A stretch of 39,866 nt of DNA from Prochlorococcus sp. AG-402-N21 (GCA_003216435.1 QCIW01000012.1:1-39866); one strand, 5' to 3'. Counted from the stretch's first letter, positions 9,621 to 19,419 are shown. Notes: generated by a model from the sequence alone, not told the origin. Numbers and translations: made by a program.

Positions 9621-10568
9621 CTACTCATCAACCCTCTTGGTGCATTCGCTGCCATTTCTCTGTAGATTTAATATAGGTGCTCTACTGGCTACTCCAGCTA
9701 TTTCCCATGCTCTGACCATTGACTGGCTGATAATTCTTGCTTGAGGTTCTTTGCATAACGCCAAAATACTTGGACCTGCTCCGCTTATTGCGCAACCTAA
9801 GGCACCTGATTGCATAGCAGCGGAACGAACTTCAGCTCCGCCTTTTATCAGCCCCCATCTATAGGGCTCATGAAGACGGTCGTGCATTCCATCTGAAATA
9901 AGTTCTCCGTTGCCTTTCCTGAGGCCTTGGAGGAGTAGAGAAAGAGCTCCTAGATTCATTACGGCATCTCCTATGGGGATGTTTTTGGGCATTACTCTTC
10001 TTGCTTCACTTGTACTTAGCCTTAAGGAAGGTATGGCCACGACAGCTTTAATAGAATCATCCCATTCGCAGCGAATAACTCGCCATCTTTCTGACGCAGC
10101 TTTTGCTGTAAGGCATAGCCCGCCAAGTAATGATGGGACAACATTATCTGGATGGCCTTCAATGTCTATGGCTAGTTCTAAAAGTTTTTCTTTGGGGAGA
10201 GGAAAGCTGATTAGTGCATTTGCGCCAACAAGTCCTGCCACAATTGCTGTTGCACTGCTCCCAAGACCTCTTGCGGGGGGGACTGCAAGTTTTACTCTGG
10301 CTTCAAGGGCAAATGGTTCAACTTCTGCTGCTTTCCATACTCTTTGTGCGGCTCTATAAAAAAGATTCTCAGGCCCCCCTCTTAAATGGTTTCCTTCTGT
10401 ACTTTCCATTATGAGTTCAAATCTTTCTGAATTCCCCTCAATTCGTTGAATGGTAAATTCATTTGTCAAACTCAACGCCACGCCTAGACAGTCAAAGCCT
10501 GGGCCCAGATTTGCTGATGTGGAAGGCACTTCCACTATTACTTTTTCGCCTATTTGCGGTAACCGCAT
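9621..10568 (-). CDS. thrB: Homoserine kinase
   Basis: This 315-residue GHMP-family kinase phosphorylates homoserine for threonine synthesis. Motif 1 is VPSTSANLGPGFDCLG (14-29), the ATP-binding Gly/Ser loop is PPARGLGSSATA (97-108), and motif 3 is GCAISGAGPSILAL near 262-275. Length is typical. The ATG at 10568 gives the expected N-terminus. The gene lies 10 bases after the glk stop. By eye it is noticeably more GC-rich than the glk, thrS and trpS genes next to it. Confidence 0.96.
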   Translation of the reverse strand: MRLPQIGEKVIVEVPSTSANLGPGFDCLGVALSLTNEFTIQRIEGNSERFELIMESTEGNHLRGGPENLFYRAAQRVWKAAEVEPFALEARVKLAVPPARGLGSSATAIVAGLVGANALISFPLPKEKLLELAIDIEGHPDNVVPSLLGGLCLTAKAASERWRVIRCEWDDSIKAVVAIPSLRLSTSEARRVMPKNIPIGDAVMNLGALSLLLQGLRKGNGELISDGMHDRLHEPYRWGLIKGGAEVRSAAMQSGALGCAISGAGPSILALCKEPQARIISQSMVRAWEIAGVASRAPILNLQRNGSECTKRVDE

Positions 10569-10578
10569 TACTTTTTAC

Positions 10579-11625
10579 CTATTCAGATAAGTCTCCCATC
10601 TCAATGGAAAGGAGGTGAGCTCTGCAACCAGCACTGAACAAGCCAGCTTCAGGATCTATTAGAGCCATTACAGGAAGGCTTTCCAAGAAATTTGTAAAAC
10701 GACCTTTGTTTTTAAATGAATCAAGAAAAGTCACAGATTTTATTCCTTCAATATTTTTCTGACTGCTTCCACCACCTATCCATAGGCCTGTGTAGCAAAG
10801 ATTTTGTAATGCAATATCACCAGCTAAGGATCCATATGCACTAAGCCATAAATTCATGGCATCCAACATAAGATTATCTCCCTTTTTAGCAGCGTCACTA
10901 ACAATCGCAGGCATATCAACTTTATTTGAATTTTGTGAATGAAAGTCTTCTGCAAGAGGACGTAGAGGATGCAATTTAGCTGAAGATCTCATTAACATCC
11001 AACGGGCTATATGACCTAGGCCAGTCCCACTAACAACTCTTTCAACAGATAAGCGAGCAAGATTAAGATCTTCTTTTAACCAATTGGCGAGTTCCCATTC
11101 TTCTGTGGTTCGAGGAGAGAACTCAGAATGGCCTCCTTCGCTAGGTAAGACTTGGATTTTGTTAGGAGTGATTAGTCCGCTCGCTATTCCTAGCCCTGTG
11201 CCTGCACCCACAATTGAAACAAATTTATCTTCAAGATTAATGTTTATATTATTTTTTCCCTGAATAGATATATATTGAGTTTCTTGGAAGTATTTAAGAC
11301 CATATATTAATACAGAAAAATCATTAATTAATTCAAATGATTTTAAATTTGTTAATTTACATATTTCGTTAGAATCTATTTCCCAGTCTAGATTGGTTAA
11401 ACTGCAAGAATTATTTGAAATTATTCCAGCAACTCCAATGCAACCATAAGAAGGTAAGTTAATATCCTCTGGAAGACCTTTAAAAAAATCTTGAATTATA
11501 AGGAGGAAAGATGTCCAGTCTTTAGATATATATTTTTTTTGATATTTTTGTGTTAAAACTTTATCCCATTCGTAAATTGCTAATAATGTCTTGGTTCCTC
11601 CGATGTCTCCTGCTAATAAATTCAT
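10579..11625 (-). CDS. glk: Glucokinase (Glk family)
   Basis: This 348-residue enzyme phosphorylates glucose to glucose 6-phosphate with ATP. It has the phosphate-1 loop LAGDIGGTKTLLA (4-16), the putative catalytic Asp D102 in ELINDFSVL, VGAGTGLGIASG, and the glucose-contact segment PSEGGHSEFSPR. It is the Glk (non-ROK) type used in cyanobacteria. Family and lineage knowledge: picocyanobacteria can import and use glucose, and storage glycogen breakdown also yields free glucose. The central part contains a long AT-rich stretch coding for Asn/Ile/Lys. It sits 40 bases downstream of thrS with no terminator between. Confidence 0.93.
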   Translation of the reverse strand: MNLLAGDIGGTKTLLAIYEWDKVLTQKYQKKYISKDWTSFLLIIQDFFKGLPEDINLPSYGCIGVAGIISNNSCSLTNLDWEIDSNEICKLTNLKSFELINDFSVLIYGLKYFQETQYISIQGKNNININLEDKFVSIVGAGTGLGIASGLITPNKIQVLPSEGGHSEFSPRTTEEWELANWLKEDLNLARLSVERVVSGTGLGHIARWMLMRSSAKLHPLRPLAEDFHSQNSNKVDMPAIVSDAAKKGDNLMLDAMNLWLSAYGSLAGDIALQNLCYTGLWIGGGSSQKNIEGIKSVTFLDSFKNKGRFTNFLESLPVMALIDPEAGLFSAGCRAHLLSIEMGDLSE

Positions 11626-11665
11626 GTTAATAATCCTGTAAATTAATAGAAAAGAATCGAAAGAG

Positions 11666-13585
11666 TTATTTTTTTAATCTTCCTTTTAGCTCTATTTGTT
11701 TCTCTAACAGAATCATAAATTCTTTCAGGTTCATTGAACCAATTTCTTTGCCTTCTCTTGTTCTTACAGAAACCTCATTTTTTTCATCTTCTTTATCTCC
11801 TATTATTAATAAATACGGAATCTTTTGGATTGTATGTTCTCGTATTTTTAAACCAATCTTCTCATTCCTTAGATCATAATCTACCCTGTAACCATTTTTT
11901 TCTAATTCGTTTTTAACATTAAGACAAAATTCATTATTTCTATTAGTTATACTCATTACCATTACCTGTATAGGTGATAACCAAACGGGGAAATTGCCTG
12001 CATAATGTTCAATCAATATCCCTACAAACCTTTCGAATGATCCTAGAATTGCACGATGAAGCATAACGGGAACCTTCTTTTCTCCAGTTTCACTTATATA
12101 GGCAGCACCAAGTCGTTCGGGCATAGAAAAATCAACCTGAATAGTGCCACATTGCCAAATTCTATTAAGACAATCTTTTAATGAAAACTCTATTTTGGGA
12201 CCATAGAATGCTCCTTCTCCAGGAAGAAGTGACCATTCAAGACCTTTTGAATCTAATGCATCTGAAAGTGATTTTTCGGATTTATCCCATATCTGGTCAC
12301 TCCCTACTCTTTTCTCAGGCCTTGTCGACAACTTGATTAAGACTGAGTCGAAACCAAATGCCTTATAAACTTCAAAAACAAGATCAATAAAATTATTCAC
12401 TTCTTCTTGTATCTGGTTCTCTGAGCAGAAAATATGTGCATCATCTTGAATGAAATTTCTTACTCTCATCAAACCATGCAGTGCTCCTGAAGCTTCGTTT
12501 CTATGGCAAGATCCAAACTCTGCGAGTCTGATAGGTAGATCTCGATAGCTTTTTAATCCTTGGTTGAAAATCATCACATGACATGGGCAATTCATTGGTT
12601 TTATTGCATATTCTCTATTTTCTGAAGTGGTTGTAAACATGTCGTCTTTAAATTTTTCCCAATGACCAGATTTCTCCCATAAAGTTCTATCAACTGCTTG
12701 AGGAGTTTTAATTTCTTGATAGCCTTTTGAATTTATGATTGTTCTAATGTATTGCTCTAAAATTTGATAAATTGCCCATCCTTTTGGGTGCCAAAAAATC
12801 ATTCCAGGAGATTCTTCTTGGATATGAAATAAAGATAATTTTTTGCCTAATTTTCGATGATCTCTTTTTTCGGCCTCTTCTATTTTCTTTAAGTAACTAT
12901 TTAGATCTTTTGAGTTTTTCCATGCCGTTCCATATATTCTTTGCAGCATCTCATTATTAGAATCACCTCTCCAATATGCTCCTGATACTTTCATTAATTT
13001 AAAAGAACTTAGATGAGAAGTATTAGGAACATGTGGCCCTCTGCACATATCTATATATTCTTGATGTTTATACAATTTTATTTCTTCACTTGAAGGGATT
13101 TGATTTATTATCTCAACTTTATAGGACTCATTTCTTCTAAGGAATGTTTCTTTTGCTTTTTGGTGGCTAACAGTCTCTACGATTACTTTATAGTTCTGCT
13201 TTATAAGTTTTTTGATCCTCTGTTCTATACTTTCAAGATCATTAAGGGTAAATGGGTTTTTATAAGATATATCATAATAAAATCCATCTTCAATTACTGG
13301 GCCGATTGCCATTTTTGCTTCTGGATATAATTGCTTTACTGCATGACCTATAAGATGAGCAAATGAGTGCCTAATAATCTCAATACCTTCTTGATCTTTT
13401 GAGGTAATTATATTTAAGCTTGCATCCGAATTTATTGGGATGCAGGTATCAATGAGCTTGCCATTTACTTTCCCTGCTAAAGCAGCCTTGGCTAAGCCTG
13501 GGCCAATAGACTCGGCGACTTCTAATGTCGTAACGGGGCTTTTGAAATTCTTTTTACTACCATCAGGAAGGGTTATTATTGGCAT
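11666..13585 (-). CDS. thrS: Threonyl-tRNA synthetase
   Basis: This 639-residue protein has full domain architecture: TGS domain (~1-61), the editing (SAD) domain with H73, H77, C181 and H185, the class II core, and a C-terminal anticodon-binding domain. Zinc ligands are visible as C333 in MNCPCHVM and H383 in DDAHIFC. Motif 2 is in [19 protein letters not shown]. The editing residues are intact, so it should clear mischarged Ser-tRNA(Thr). The TGA-like spacing to trpS is only 2 bases, making an aminoacyl-tRNA-synthetase pair in one transcript. No T-box leader is present, as expected for a cyanobacterium. Confidence 0.97.
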   Translation of the reverse strand: MPIITLPDGSKKNFKSPVTTLEVAESIGPGLAKAALAGKVNGKLIDTCIPINSDASLNIITSKDQEGIEIIRHSFAHLIGHAVKQLYPEAKMAIGPVIEDGFYYDISYKNPFTLNDLESIEQRIKKLIKQNYKVIVETVSHQKAKETFLRRNESYKVEIINQIPSSEEIKLYKHQEYIDMCRGPHVPNTSHLSSFKLMKVSGAYWRGDSNNEMLQRIYGTAWKNSKDLNSYLKKIEEAEKRDHRKLGKKLSLFHIQEESPGMIFWHPKGWAIYQILEQYIRTIINSKGYQEIKTPQAVDRTLWEKSGHWEKFKDDMFTTTSENREYAIKPMNCPCHVMIFNQGLKSYRDLPIRLAEFGSCHRNEASGALHGLMRVRNFIQDDAHIFCSENQIQEEVNNFIDLVFEVYKAFGFDSVLIKLSTRPEKRVGSDQIWDKSEKSLSDALDSKGLEWSLLPGEGAFYGPKIEFSLKDCLNRIWQCGTIQVDFSMPERLGAAYISETGEKKVPVMLHRAILGSFERFVGILIEHYAGNFPVWLSPIQVMVMSITNRNNEFCLNVKNELEKNGYRVDYDLRNEKIGLKIREHTIQKIPYLLIIGDKEDEKNEVSVRTREGKEIGSMNLKEFMILLEKQIELKGRLKK

Positions 13586-13587
13586 AC

Positions 13588-14607
13588 TTAGTTGTCTCCA
13601 TTGAAAAAACCTAAAGCATCTTTTATTTTGGTTAATGTTTCGTTGGCAACTTGGCTTGCATGATAATTTCCTTCTTTTAGAACTCGTTTAAGCTCTGCTG
13701 GATCTTGCATTAGCTCGTTATATTTTGATTGAATTGGTTCTAATCTTGAAATAATTGCTTCAGCAAGTAATGGCTTAAATTTTCCCCAGCCCATTTCGGC
13801 GAATTCTTCATTTGCTTTTTTTATGGGTGTATCACTAAGGAGGCAATATATTTTTATAAGATTATCTGCTTCTGGTCGAGAAGGATTTCCTAATTCAAGT
13901 CCAATATGAGAATCAGTTTTAGCTCGTTTTATTTTCTTATTAATTATATTGGGAGGATCTAATAAAGCAATTCTACTTCCTTCATTTGGATCGCTTTTGC
14001 TCATTTTATTTCTTCCATCAGAGAGACTCATTATTTTCGCTCCTTGTTTTAGGATTAAAGGTTGAGGTACTTTTAAGATTGCTTTTTCTTTAGTATTAGC
14101 AAATCTTGAGTTGATTCTTTGTTGAACTATATTTCTAGCTAATTCTAGATGTTGTTTTTGATCTTCTCCAACTGGAACAAGATCCGCATTATATAAAAGT
14201 ATATCTGCAGCCATTAGGACTGGATAATTAAATAGTCCAATAGATACGTTCTCCCCTTGTTTTTTTGCTTTCTCTTTGAATTGAATCATTCTTTCCATCC
14301 AATTTAAGGGAGTTAAGCAATTTAGTATCCAGCAAAGTTCGCTATGAGCTGAAACATGACTTTGTACAAATATTCTTGATTTTTCGGGATCCATTCCACA
14401 TGCGATATAAAGAGCGGCTGTAGATAATGTGTTTTGAGTTAATAGCTTCGGATCATGAGGAACTGTTATTGCATGTAAATCAACTACACAAAAAAAGGTT
14501 TCATTATTTTCTTGAAGGTCTACCCAATTTCTAATAGCTCCTAACCAATTACCTATATGAAGATCACCAGTTGGTTGAACTCCAGAAAGAACACGTTTTC
14601 TAGTCAT
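13588..14607 (-). CDS. trpS: Tryptophanyl-tRNA synthetase
   Basis: This 339-residue class I synthetase has the HIGH-equivalent HIGN at 17-20 ([13 protein letters not shown]) and KMSKS at 201-205 ([10 protein letters not shown]). The specificity-region segments [16 protein letters not shown] and [14 protein letters not shown] are standard for TrpRS. Length is normal and the frame is intact. Its start is 9 bases downstream of the stop of the ribbon-helix-helix-like gene, so the two are probably co-transcribed. Confidence 0.97.
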   Translation of the reverse strand: MTRKRVLSGVQPTGDLHIGNWLGAIRNWVDLQENNETFFCVVDLHAITVPHDPKLLTQNTLSTAALYIACGMDPEKSRIFVQSHVSAHSELCWILNCLTPLNWMERMIQFKEKAKKQGENVSIGLFNYPVLMAADILLYNADLVPVGEDQKQHLELARNIVQQRINSRFANTKEKAILKVPQPLILKQGAKIMSLSDGRNKMSKSDPNEGSRIALLDPPNIINKKIKRAKTDSHIGLELGNPSRPEADNLIKIYCLLSDTPIKKANEEFAEMGWGKFKPLLAEAIISRLEPIQSKYNELMQDPAELKRVLKEGNYHASQVANETLTKIKDALGFFNGDN

Positions 14608-14616
14608 TATTTAAGA

Positions 14617-15174
14617 CTATTCCGGATTGGTTTCATTTTGTTGAGAAGTTTGTTCCACTTTTTCTTCTTCTTTGGAATTGGTTTGTGATTCTTCTGAAAC
14701 GGAATTGTCAGATTCCTGTGATTGAATTTCTATAGAGTTTTCTTCATCTTTGGATTCTATTGCTTCTTCGGATTCTTGAGTTTGCTCAGGTTTGGCTGGC
14801 CTTTCAAAAGGATTTGGTTTTTCTTTTGACGGGAAGTTTTTTTGATCATTAAAACGATTATCTTGTGTCTTTTTGTTATTAGTTCGAGGACCTTGTTCTC
14901 GATATGTCGTTAAGAATTCATCAAGTTTTCCTTGCTCAAGCATTTCCCCTAATGTCCTCAGTGCAAAACCTAGAACGGCGACTGTAGATCGGAGATTGAA
15001 AGCCTCTTGAAGTGCTCTTGCAGAACGCATTTCATTTTCACTTAATCTGATCCTAAAACCGCCTCCTTCTCGATTCCCAGGTCCTCGGCCTCCTCTGAAA
15101 CCTGGCCTGCCAGAATCTCGAGGGTTTTGAAAGTTCCTCCCATTTCTTTGAGGATCGTTGTAAGAGTCACCCAT
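14617..15174 (-). CDS. Small protein with Arg/Gly-rich N-terminus, ribbon-helix-helix-like core and acidic tail
   Basis: The protein has 185 residues if it starts at the ATG at 15174, which has AGG 9 bases upstream; a GTG at 15192 would add six residues. There are three zones. Residues 1-40 are Arg/Gly/Asn/Pro-rich with RGG-like repeats (GFRGGRGPGNREGGGFR). Residues ~40-95 follow a beta-helix-helix pattern (FRIRLSENEMRSARALQEA, then STVAVLGFALRTLGEMLEQ) that looks like a ribbon-helix-helix DNA-binding unit. Residues ~100-185 are low-complexity Glu/Ser/Gln/Asn, probably disordered. I do not recognise a named family. The RHH assignment is pattern-based inference. RNA binding through the RGG segment is another possibility. 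It heads the trpS-thrS-glk-thrB-ndhD-prlC run. Confidence 0.75.
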   Translation of the reverse strand: MGDSYNDPQRNGRNFQNPRDSGRPGFRGGRGPGNREGGGFRIRLSENEMRSARALQEAFNLRSTVAVLGFALRTLGEMLEQGKLDEFLTTYREQGPRTNNKKTQDNRFNDQKNFPSKEKPNPFERPAKPEQTQESEEAIESKDEENSIEIQSQESDNSVSEESQTNSKEEEKVEQTSQQNETNPE

Positions 15175-15403
15175 GACTTTTCGCCTAATCACAAAGGCAA
15201 GTGTGACTCATTGTGAGGTTTTATGGGATATATTTATCAACTCCTTTAGCAGATTCACATTTCCTTAAATCTTTTTTATTGATTTTTCCAGGGAGTAATC
15301 ATTTAGTTTTTGAGACTTCACAGCATTAATACTTGTGTTTGTAAGGGCTTGTAGCGCTAATATTTGCTTTAATGTTCAAGTGAGCTAAGAAGAAGATGGA
15401 ACT
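15175..15403. promoter_or_regulatory. Divergent intergenic region between the RHH-like gene and the DUF697/mnt cluster
   Basis: This 229-bp space must hold promoters for both long gene runs. On the plus strand a -10-like TAATAT lies at 15358-15363, 41 bases before the DUF697 ATG. The 8-bp palindrome TAGCGCTA (15352-15359) abuts and overlaps it. No strong -35 is seen at standard spacing. No clear box for a metal-responsive regulator could be assigned. No tRNA or small ORF is apparent. Confidence 0.4.
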
Positions 15404-16777
15404 ATGAATCCTGTGAAAAATTTCTCTTCTTTTTCTTTCCCTAAGAATATTTCAACTTTGTCAATGGGAAAAGTTGGAATTCTCTTGGGATCTCTGGCTT
15501 TTGGACAATGGTTGCTAAGTGATGTAGCCCATATACCTGGAGGGGGTATGGGAATCCTTGGGATAACTGCAGGTCTCTGGTGGTTCTTAAAATCGGAAAA
15601 AGTAACTTTTAACGCCCCTACAACAATTCAAGGATGGATTAGTCGTTGTTATGAGGTTCTTGAACAATTTGAACTCCTTGAGGATAAAAACGATTCTCTA
15701 ATTAATAGGAGAGCAAGAGTTAATTCTCTTGAGGAGATTTTAGATAGATCAGATTCTCAAAGAATTTCTTTTGCTAGTACAAAAGATGTTGAATTGCCTC
15801 CTCAGCAAGAAGTAACTGAGGCACTTTCTATCTCAGAACCTTTAGATATCTCATATCAATCAGTTCTTCCAACTAGAGATCATTCTTGGTGCTTGCCTGA
15901 AACCCTCGTCATGCAAGATGCCCTTATTTATGTTTTGCCATTACCACTCCGAGCAGCAGATATGCTTTGGCTTGAGAAAATTCCTGAGAATCAGCCTGCT
16001 TGGTTAATGGTTGCTTCGGACGAATCATCATGTGCGGATCAATTAAAGGATTTGCAGGCCCAGTTACCTCAACGATGGTCTTCCAGAGTTCTTCGTTGGG
16101 ATGGTTCTCCTGCTGATATGTCTTTGGTTCTTAATCCTGTTCGAAGACTTTTGGCTCAGTCCAAAACTAATATGGATGCGACTAAACAAAGATTGTTAGC
16201 GAGACTTCATTCTTCGTGGCAGTCAGACTTAGAGACCTTAAGAAGAGACAAGTTTAAAAATATACAAAATCGCTCCCAATGGATTGTTGCAGGAGCTGTA
16301 TTTACTTCTCCTATTCCAAGTGCAGATTTGTTGTCAGTTGCAGTTGTTAATGGATTAATGATTAAGGAAATGTCAAATATTTGGTCTTGCAAGATGAGCC
16401 CTGAACTTTTAAATACTGTTGCAAGAAAATTGGCTTCTGCGGCAGTTGCTCAAGGGGTTGTTGAGTGGAGTGGTCAAGCAATACTAGGTTTTGCCAAACT
16501 TCATGGGGGTAGTTGGCTTGCGGCGGGATCTATGCAGGCATTGAGTGCAGCATATTTAACTAGGGTTGTTGGCAGCTCAATGGCGGATTGGATGGCTATA
16601 AACAATGGTGTATCCGAATTAGATCTTGAACTGCTTGACCAACAAGCTTCTCGATTAGTTGCTGCTGCGGCCAAAAAGGAACGGGTTGATTGGATTGGTT
16701 TTCTTTCTCAGGGTAAAAGTTGGATAGAGGATCAGGTTAAGGAAGCTAATCTAAATAAAAAAATACTAGAAGCCTAA
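15404..16777 (+). CDS. DUF697 (YcjF-like) membrane protein
   Basis: This 457-residue protein has two hydrophobic helices near the N-terminus (about 23-40 and 44-62, separated by HIPGGGMG). A charged, Gln/Glu-rich middle follows, then a C-terminal DUF697 segment (~300-430) with helix-forming VVNGLMIKEMSNIWSC, GGSWLAAGSMQALSAAYLTRV and MADWMAINNG. DUF697 proteins often accompany or carry Era-like GTPase domains. No GTPase P-loop is visible here, so this is the stand-alone type. The function is unknown. The metal-transport gene mntC begins 24 bases after it in the same direction, which hints at a shared transcript but does not show a role in metal uptake. Confidence 0.8.
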   Translation: MNPVKNFSSFSFPKNISTLSMGKVGILLGSLAFGQWLLSDVAHIPGGGMGILGITAGLWWFLKSEKVTFNAPTTIQGWISRCYEVLEQFELLEDKNDSLINRRARVNSLEEILDRSDSQRISFASTKDVELPPQQEVTEALSISEPLDISYQSVLPTRDHSWCLPETLVMQDALIYVLPLPLRAADMLWLEKIPENQPAWLMVASDESSCADQLKDLQAQLPQRWSSRVLRWDGSPADMSLVLNPVRRLLAQSKTNMDATKQRLLARLHSSWQSDLETLRRDKFKNIQNRSQWIVAGAVFTSPIPSADLLSVAVVNGLMIKEMSNIWSCKMSPELLNTVARKLASAAVAQGVVEWSGQAILGFAKLHGGSWLAAGSMQALSAAYLTRVVGSSMADWMAINNGVSELDLELLDQQASRLVAAAAKKERVDWIGFLSQGKSWIEDQVKEANLNKKILEA

Positions 16778-16801
16778 CCCTTACTGTTAATTAGCTACCT
16801 G

Positions 16802-17749
16802 ATGATTATAAATAATAAGGTTAAAATTATAAATATTTTCAATGTTTTAATCTTGAGTCTATGCTTGTTTTCTTGCTCTTTTTCTAGAAAGACCTCTTCA
16901 GACAAACAAAATGAAAGTAAATTATTAGTATTGACAACTTTTACTATTCTTGCAGATATAGCAAGTAATATTGCGGGAGATAGGTTAGAGGTTAAGTCAA
17001 TTACAAAGCCAGGGGCTGAGATTCATTCGTATCAATTCACTCCTAGCGATATTATTAGTGCTAGCAATGCAGATCTTATTATTGAGAATGGTCTTGGGTT
17101 GGAATTATGGATTGAAAAGTTTATTTCTAGCGCTGGAAATATACCTCGCTTAGTACTTTCAGAAGGAATGAAACCTATCCCTATTGAAGGTGATGTTTAT
17201 GCAGGGAAACCTAATCCTCATGCATGGATGTCTCCTCAAAAAACTTTGTATTATGTCGATAAAATATTAAAAGCTTTTGTGAATCTTGACCCAGAAGGTA
17301 AAGAGATTTTTATTGATAATGCTAATGTATATAAATCAAAGCTTTTATCTTTAGATAAAGAACTAAGAGATAATCTTAATTTAATCCCCAAAAACAAGCG
17401 GTTTCTTGTTACTTGTGAAGGTGCTTTTTCTTATTTAGCTAATGATTATGATATGCAAGAAGCTTATTTATGGCCTGTAAACGCAGAAAGTCAAGTAACA
17501 CCAAAAAGGATGATATTACTAATTAAAACAATAAAAGAAAATAATATCCCTACTATTTTTTGTGAAAGTACTGTAAGTGCGAGGGCTCAACGTGAAGTTG
17601 CTAAAGCTAGTGGCGCATCTTTTGGTGGTAAATTCTATGTTGATTCTTTGTCTGAAGAAGACGGCCCTGCTCCAACTTTGTTAGACCTCCATAGGTATAA
17701 CAGCAAATTAATTCTTAAAGGTCTTTCTCCCACAAAATTGACGAATTAA
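16802..17749 (+). CDS. mntC: Manganese-type ABC transporter substrate-binding lipoprotein
   Basis: This 315-residue cluster A-I metal-binding protein starts with a hydrophobic leader ending in a lipobox L22-F23-S24-C25, so it should be lipid-anchored after cleavage before C25. Predicted metal ligands are H75 (EIHSYQF), H140 (PNPHAWMSP), E206 (CEGAFSYL) and D281 (YVDSLSEED). The His-His-Glu-Asp set is that of PsaA/MntC manganese binders; zinc proteins of the ZnuA type have a third His instead. It lacks the His-rich loop typical of ZnuA. C205 and C254 are 49 residues apart and could form the disulfide known for Synechocystis MntC. The next gene begins 5 bases after the stop. Confidence 0.92.
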   Translation: MIINNKVKIINIFNVLILSLCLFSCSFSRKTSSDKQNESKLLVLTTFTILADIASNIAGDRLEVKSITKPGAEIHSYQFTPSDIISASNADLIIENGLGLELWIEKFISSAGNIPRLVLSEGMKPIPIEGDVYAGKPNPHAWMSPQKTLYYVDKILKAFVNLDPEGKEIFIDNANVYKSKLLSLDKELRDNLNLIPKNKRFLVTCEGAFSYLANDYDMQEAYLWPVNAESQVTPKRMILLIKTIKENNIPTIFCESTVSARAQREVAKASGASFGGKFYVDSLSEEDGPAPTLLDLHRYNSKLILKGLSPTKLTN

Positions 17750-17754
17750 AACTG

Positions 17755-18552
17755 ATGATAATAAAAAATAATTCAACAGGTCCGTATAGGATTGAGGCTG
17801 ATCAAGTTTGCGTAGATTACAACGGGACAGTAGCTCTCTATGACGCGAGCTTGAAGGTGAAGCCTGGTTCTATTTGTGGCCTAGTAGGTATGAATGGTGC
17901 TGGGAAATCAACCTTTTTCAAGGCTTTAATGGGCTTTGTACGCCCTTCCCGGGGGAAAATCAAAATAAATGGAGTCCCTGTCTCTAAGGCTCAAGGAGAT
18001 CAGGCCGTTGCATACGTACCTCAAAGTGAGGGTATTGACTGTTCTTTTCCTGTAAGCGTTTGGGATGTTGTGATGATGGGTCTTTATGGCTCAATGAATT
18101 TTCTTAGAATTCCCAGGGAATCAGATCGACGAGCGGTTTGGCATGCTCTTGAAAGGGTTGACCTTATTGATTTAAGAAAAAGACCTATTGGCACTCTTTC
18201 TGGTGGACAAAGAAAAAGAACCTTTTTAGCAAGAGCAATCGCACAAAGAGCTTCCGTGCTTCTTCTTGATGAGCCCTTTTCAGGAGTAGATGTGCCAACT
18301 GAAAAGTTGATGTCTGAATTGTTCTTACAATTCAGACAAGAGGGGAGAACTATACTTATTTCGACTCATGATCTAAGTCATGTTCGTGATTTCTGTGACT
18401 TGGTTGTTCTTATTAATAAAACAGTTTTAGCTTATGGAGAAACATCAGAGGTCTTTACTAGTGAGAACCTCAATATGACATTTGGTGGATTACCTCCTGA
18501 TCCACTTTTTGGCTCAACTTCATTAGATAAAGATAATTTTTCTAATGAGTAA
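17755..18552 (+). CDS. mntA: Manganese ABC transporter ATP-binding protein
   Basis: This 265-residue ATPase belongs to the metal-importer class. The Walker A is G45-MNGAGKS-52, the ABC signature LSGGQ is at 148-152, and the Walker B is VLLLDEP at 168-174. The H-loop histidine is in STHDLSHV. The VAYVPQSEGIDCSFPVSVWD stretch holds the Q-loop and is typical of ZnuC/MntA-type ATPases. It overlaps the permease gene by 8 bases, so the two are translationally linked. Specificity for manganese comes from the neighbouring binding protein. The symbol follows the cyanobacterial mntCAB naming. Confidence 0.92.
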   Translation: MIIKNNSTGPYRIEADQVCVDYNGTVALYDASLKVKPGSICGLVGMNGAGKSTFFKALMGFVRPSRGKIKINGVPVSKAQGDQAVAYVPQSEGIDCSFPVSVWDVVMMGLYGSMNFLRIPRESDRRAVWHALERVDLIDLRKRPIGTLSGGQRKRTFLARAIAQRASVLLLDEPFSGVDVPTEKLMSELFLQFRQEGRTILISTHDLSHVRDFCDLVVLINKTVLAYGETSEVFTSENLNMTFGGLPPDPLFGSTSLDKDNFSNE

Positions 18553-19411
18553 TTTCTTTATTTCAATAGATCCCTTATCTTTTTTGGCAGACCCTCTTTC
18601 TCATGAATTTATGAGAAGAGCTCTTATGGTGAGTGCATTAGTAGGAGCTGTATGCGGGTTACTTTCTTGTTATATGACCCTTAAAGGTTGGGCTTTGATG
18701 GGAGACGCTGTTTCTCATGCTGTTATGCCAGGAGTTGTTGTTGCATATGCTTTGGGACTTCCTTTTTCTATTGGTGCGTTTGTTTTTGGTGTTGGCTCTG
18801 TCGCTTTAATTGGTTTTGTAAAGCAGAAATCTAGAATTAAAGAAGATACCGTTATTGGCTTAGTTTTTACTGGTTTTTTTGCACTTGGTTTGGTATTGGT
18901 TTCTAAGATAAAAAGTAATATTGATTTAATGCATATTCTTTTTGGGAGCCCATTGGGAACTTCTCAATCTGATGTTAATCAAACTCTTATTATCTCCTTC
19001 ATTGTTGTGATGATATTGCTAGTTTTTGGAAAAGATTTGATGCTTTATTGTTTTGATCCAACCCATGCACGCTCAATTGGAATAAATACAGGATTACTTC
19101 ATTACTTGTTGTTATCAGTGCTTAGCCTTACAGCAGTTGTAGGACTTCAGACTGTAGGAATTATTTTAGTTGTTGCAATGTTGATAACACCTGGTGCAAC
19201 AGCTTATCTCTTAACTGATCGTTTTGATCGGATGACAATACTTGCTGTATTAAGTAGTGTTATTTCTAGCATTCTTGGTGTATATATTAGTTATTGGTCT
19301 GATATTGAAACTGGAGGTTCTATAGTTCTTGTCCAAACATTTATTTTCCTTATTGCATTTTTATTTGCTCCAAGATATGGGATATTAAAAAATCAGTCCA
19401 AAATCTCTTAG
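18545..19411 (+). CDS. mntB: Manganese ABC transporter permease
   Basis: This 288-residue ABC-3 family integral membrane permease has about eight or nine hydrophobic helices. Family segments include LKGWALMGDAVSHAVMPG near the N-terminus and VGLQTVGIILVVAMLITPGATAYLL near 200-225. The second segment is the coupling/metal-channel region of ZnuB/MntB permeases. Its start lies inside the end of mntA. With mntC and mntA it makes a complete importer, which in a phototroph supplies Mn for the oxygen-evolving cluster of photosystem II. Confidence 0.92.
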   Translation: MSNFFISIDPLSFLADPLSHEFMRRALMVSALVGAVCGLLSCYMTLKGWALMGDAVSHAVMPGVVVAYALGLPFSIGAFVFGVGSVALIGFVKQKSRIKEDTVIGLVFTGFFALGLVLVSKIKSNIDLMHILFGSPLGTSQSDVNQTLIISFIVVMILLVFGKDLMLYCFDPTHARSIGINTGLLHYLLLSVLSLTAVVGLQTVGIILVVAMLITPGATAYLLTDRFDRMTILAVLSSVISSILGVYISYWSDIETGGSIVLVQTFIFLIAFLFAPRYGILKNQSKIS

Positions 19412-19419
19412 ATAATATT

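Noticed and set aside
9910-10359. 149-residue open frame on the plus strand inside thrB
   Set aside because: It is antisense to an intact homoserine kinase, has no family resemblance, and results from the higher GC of thrB.
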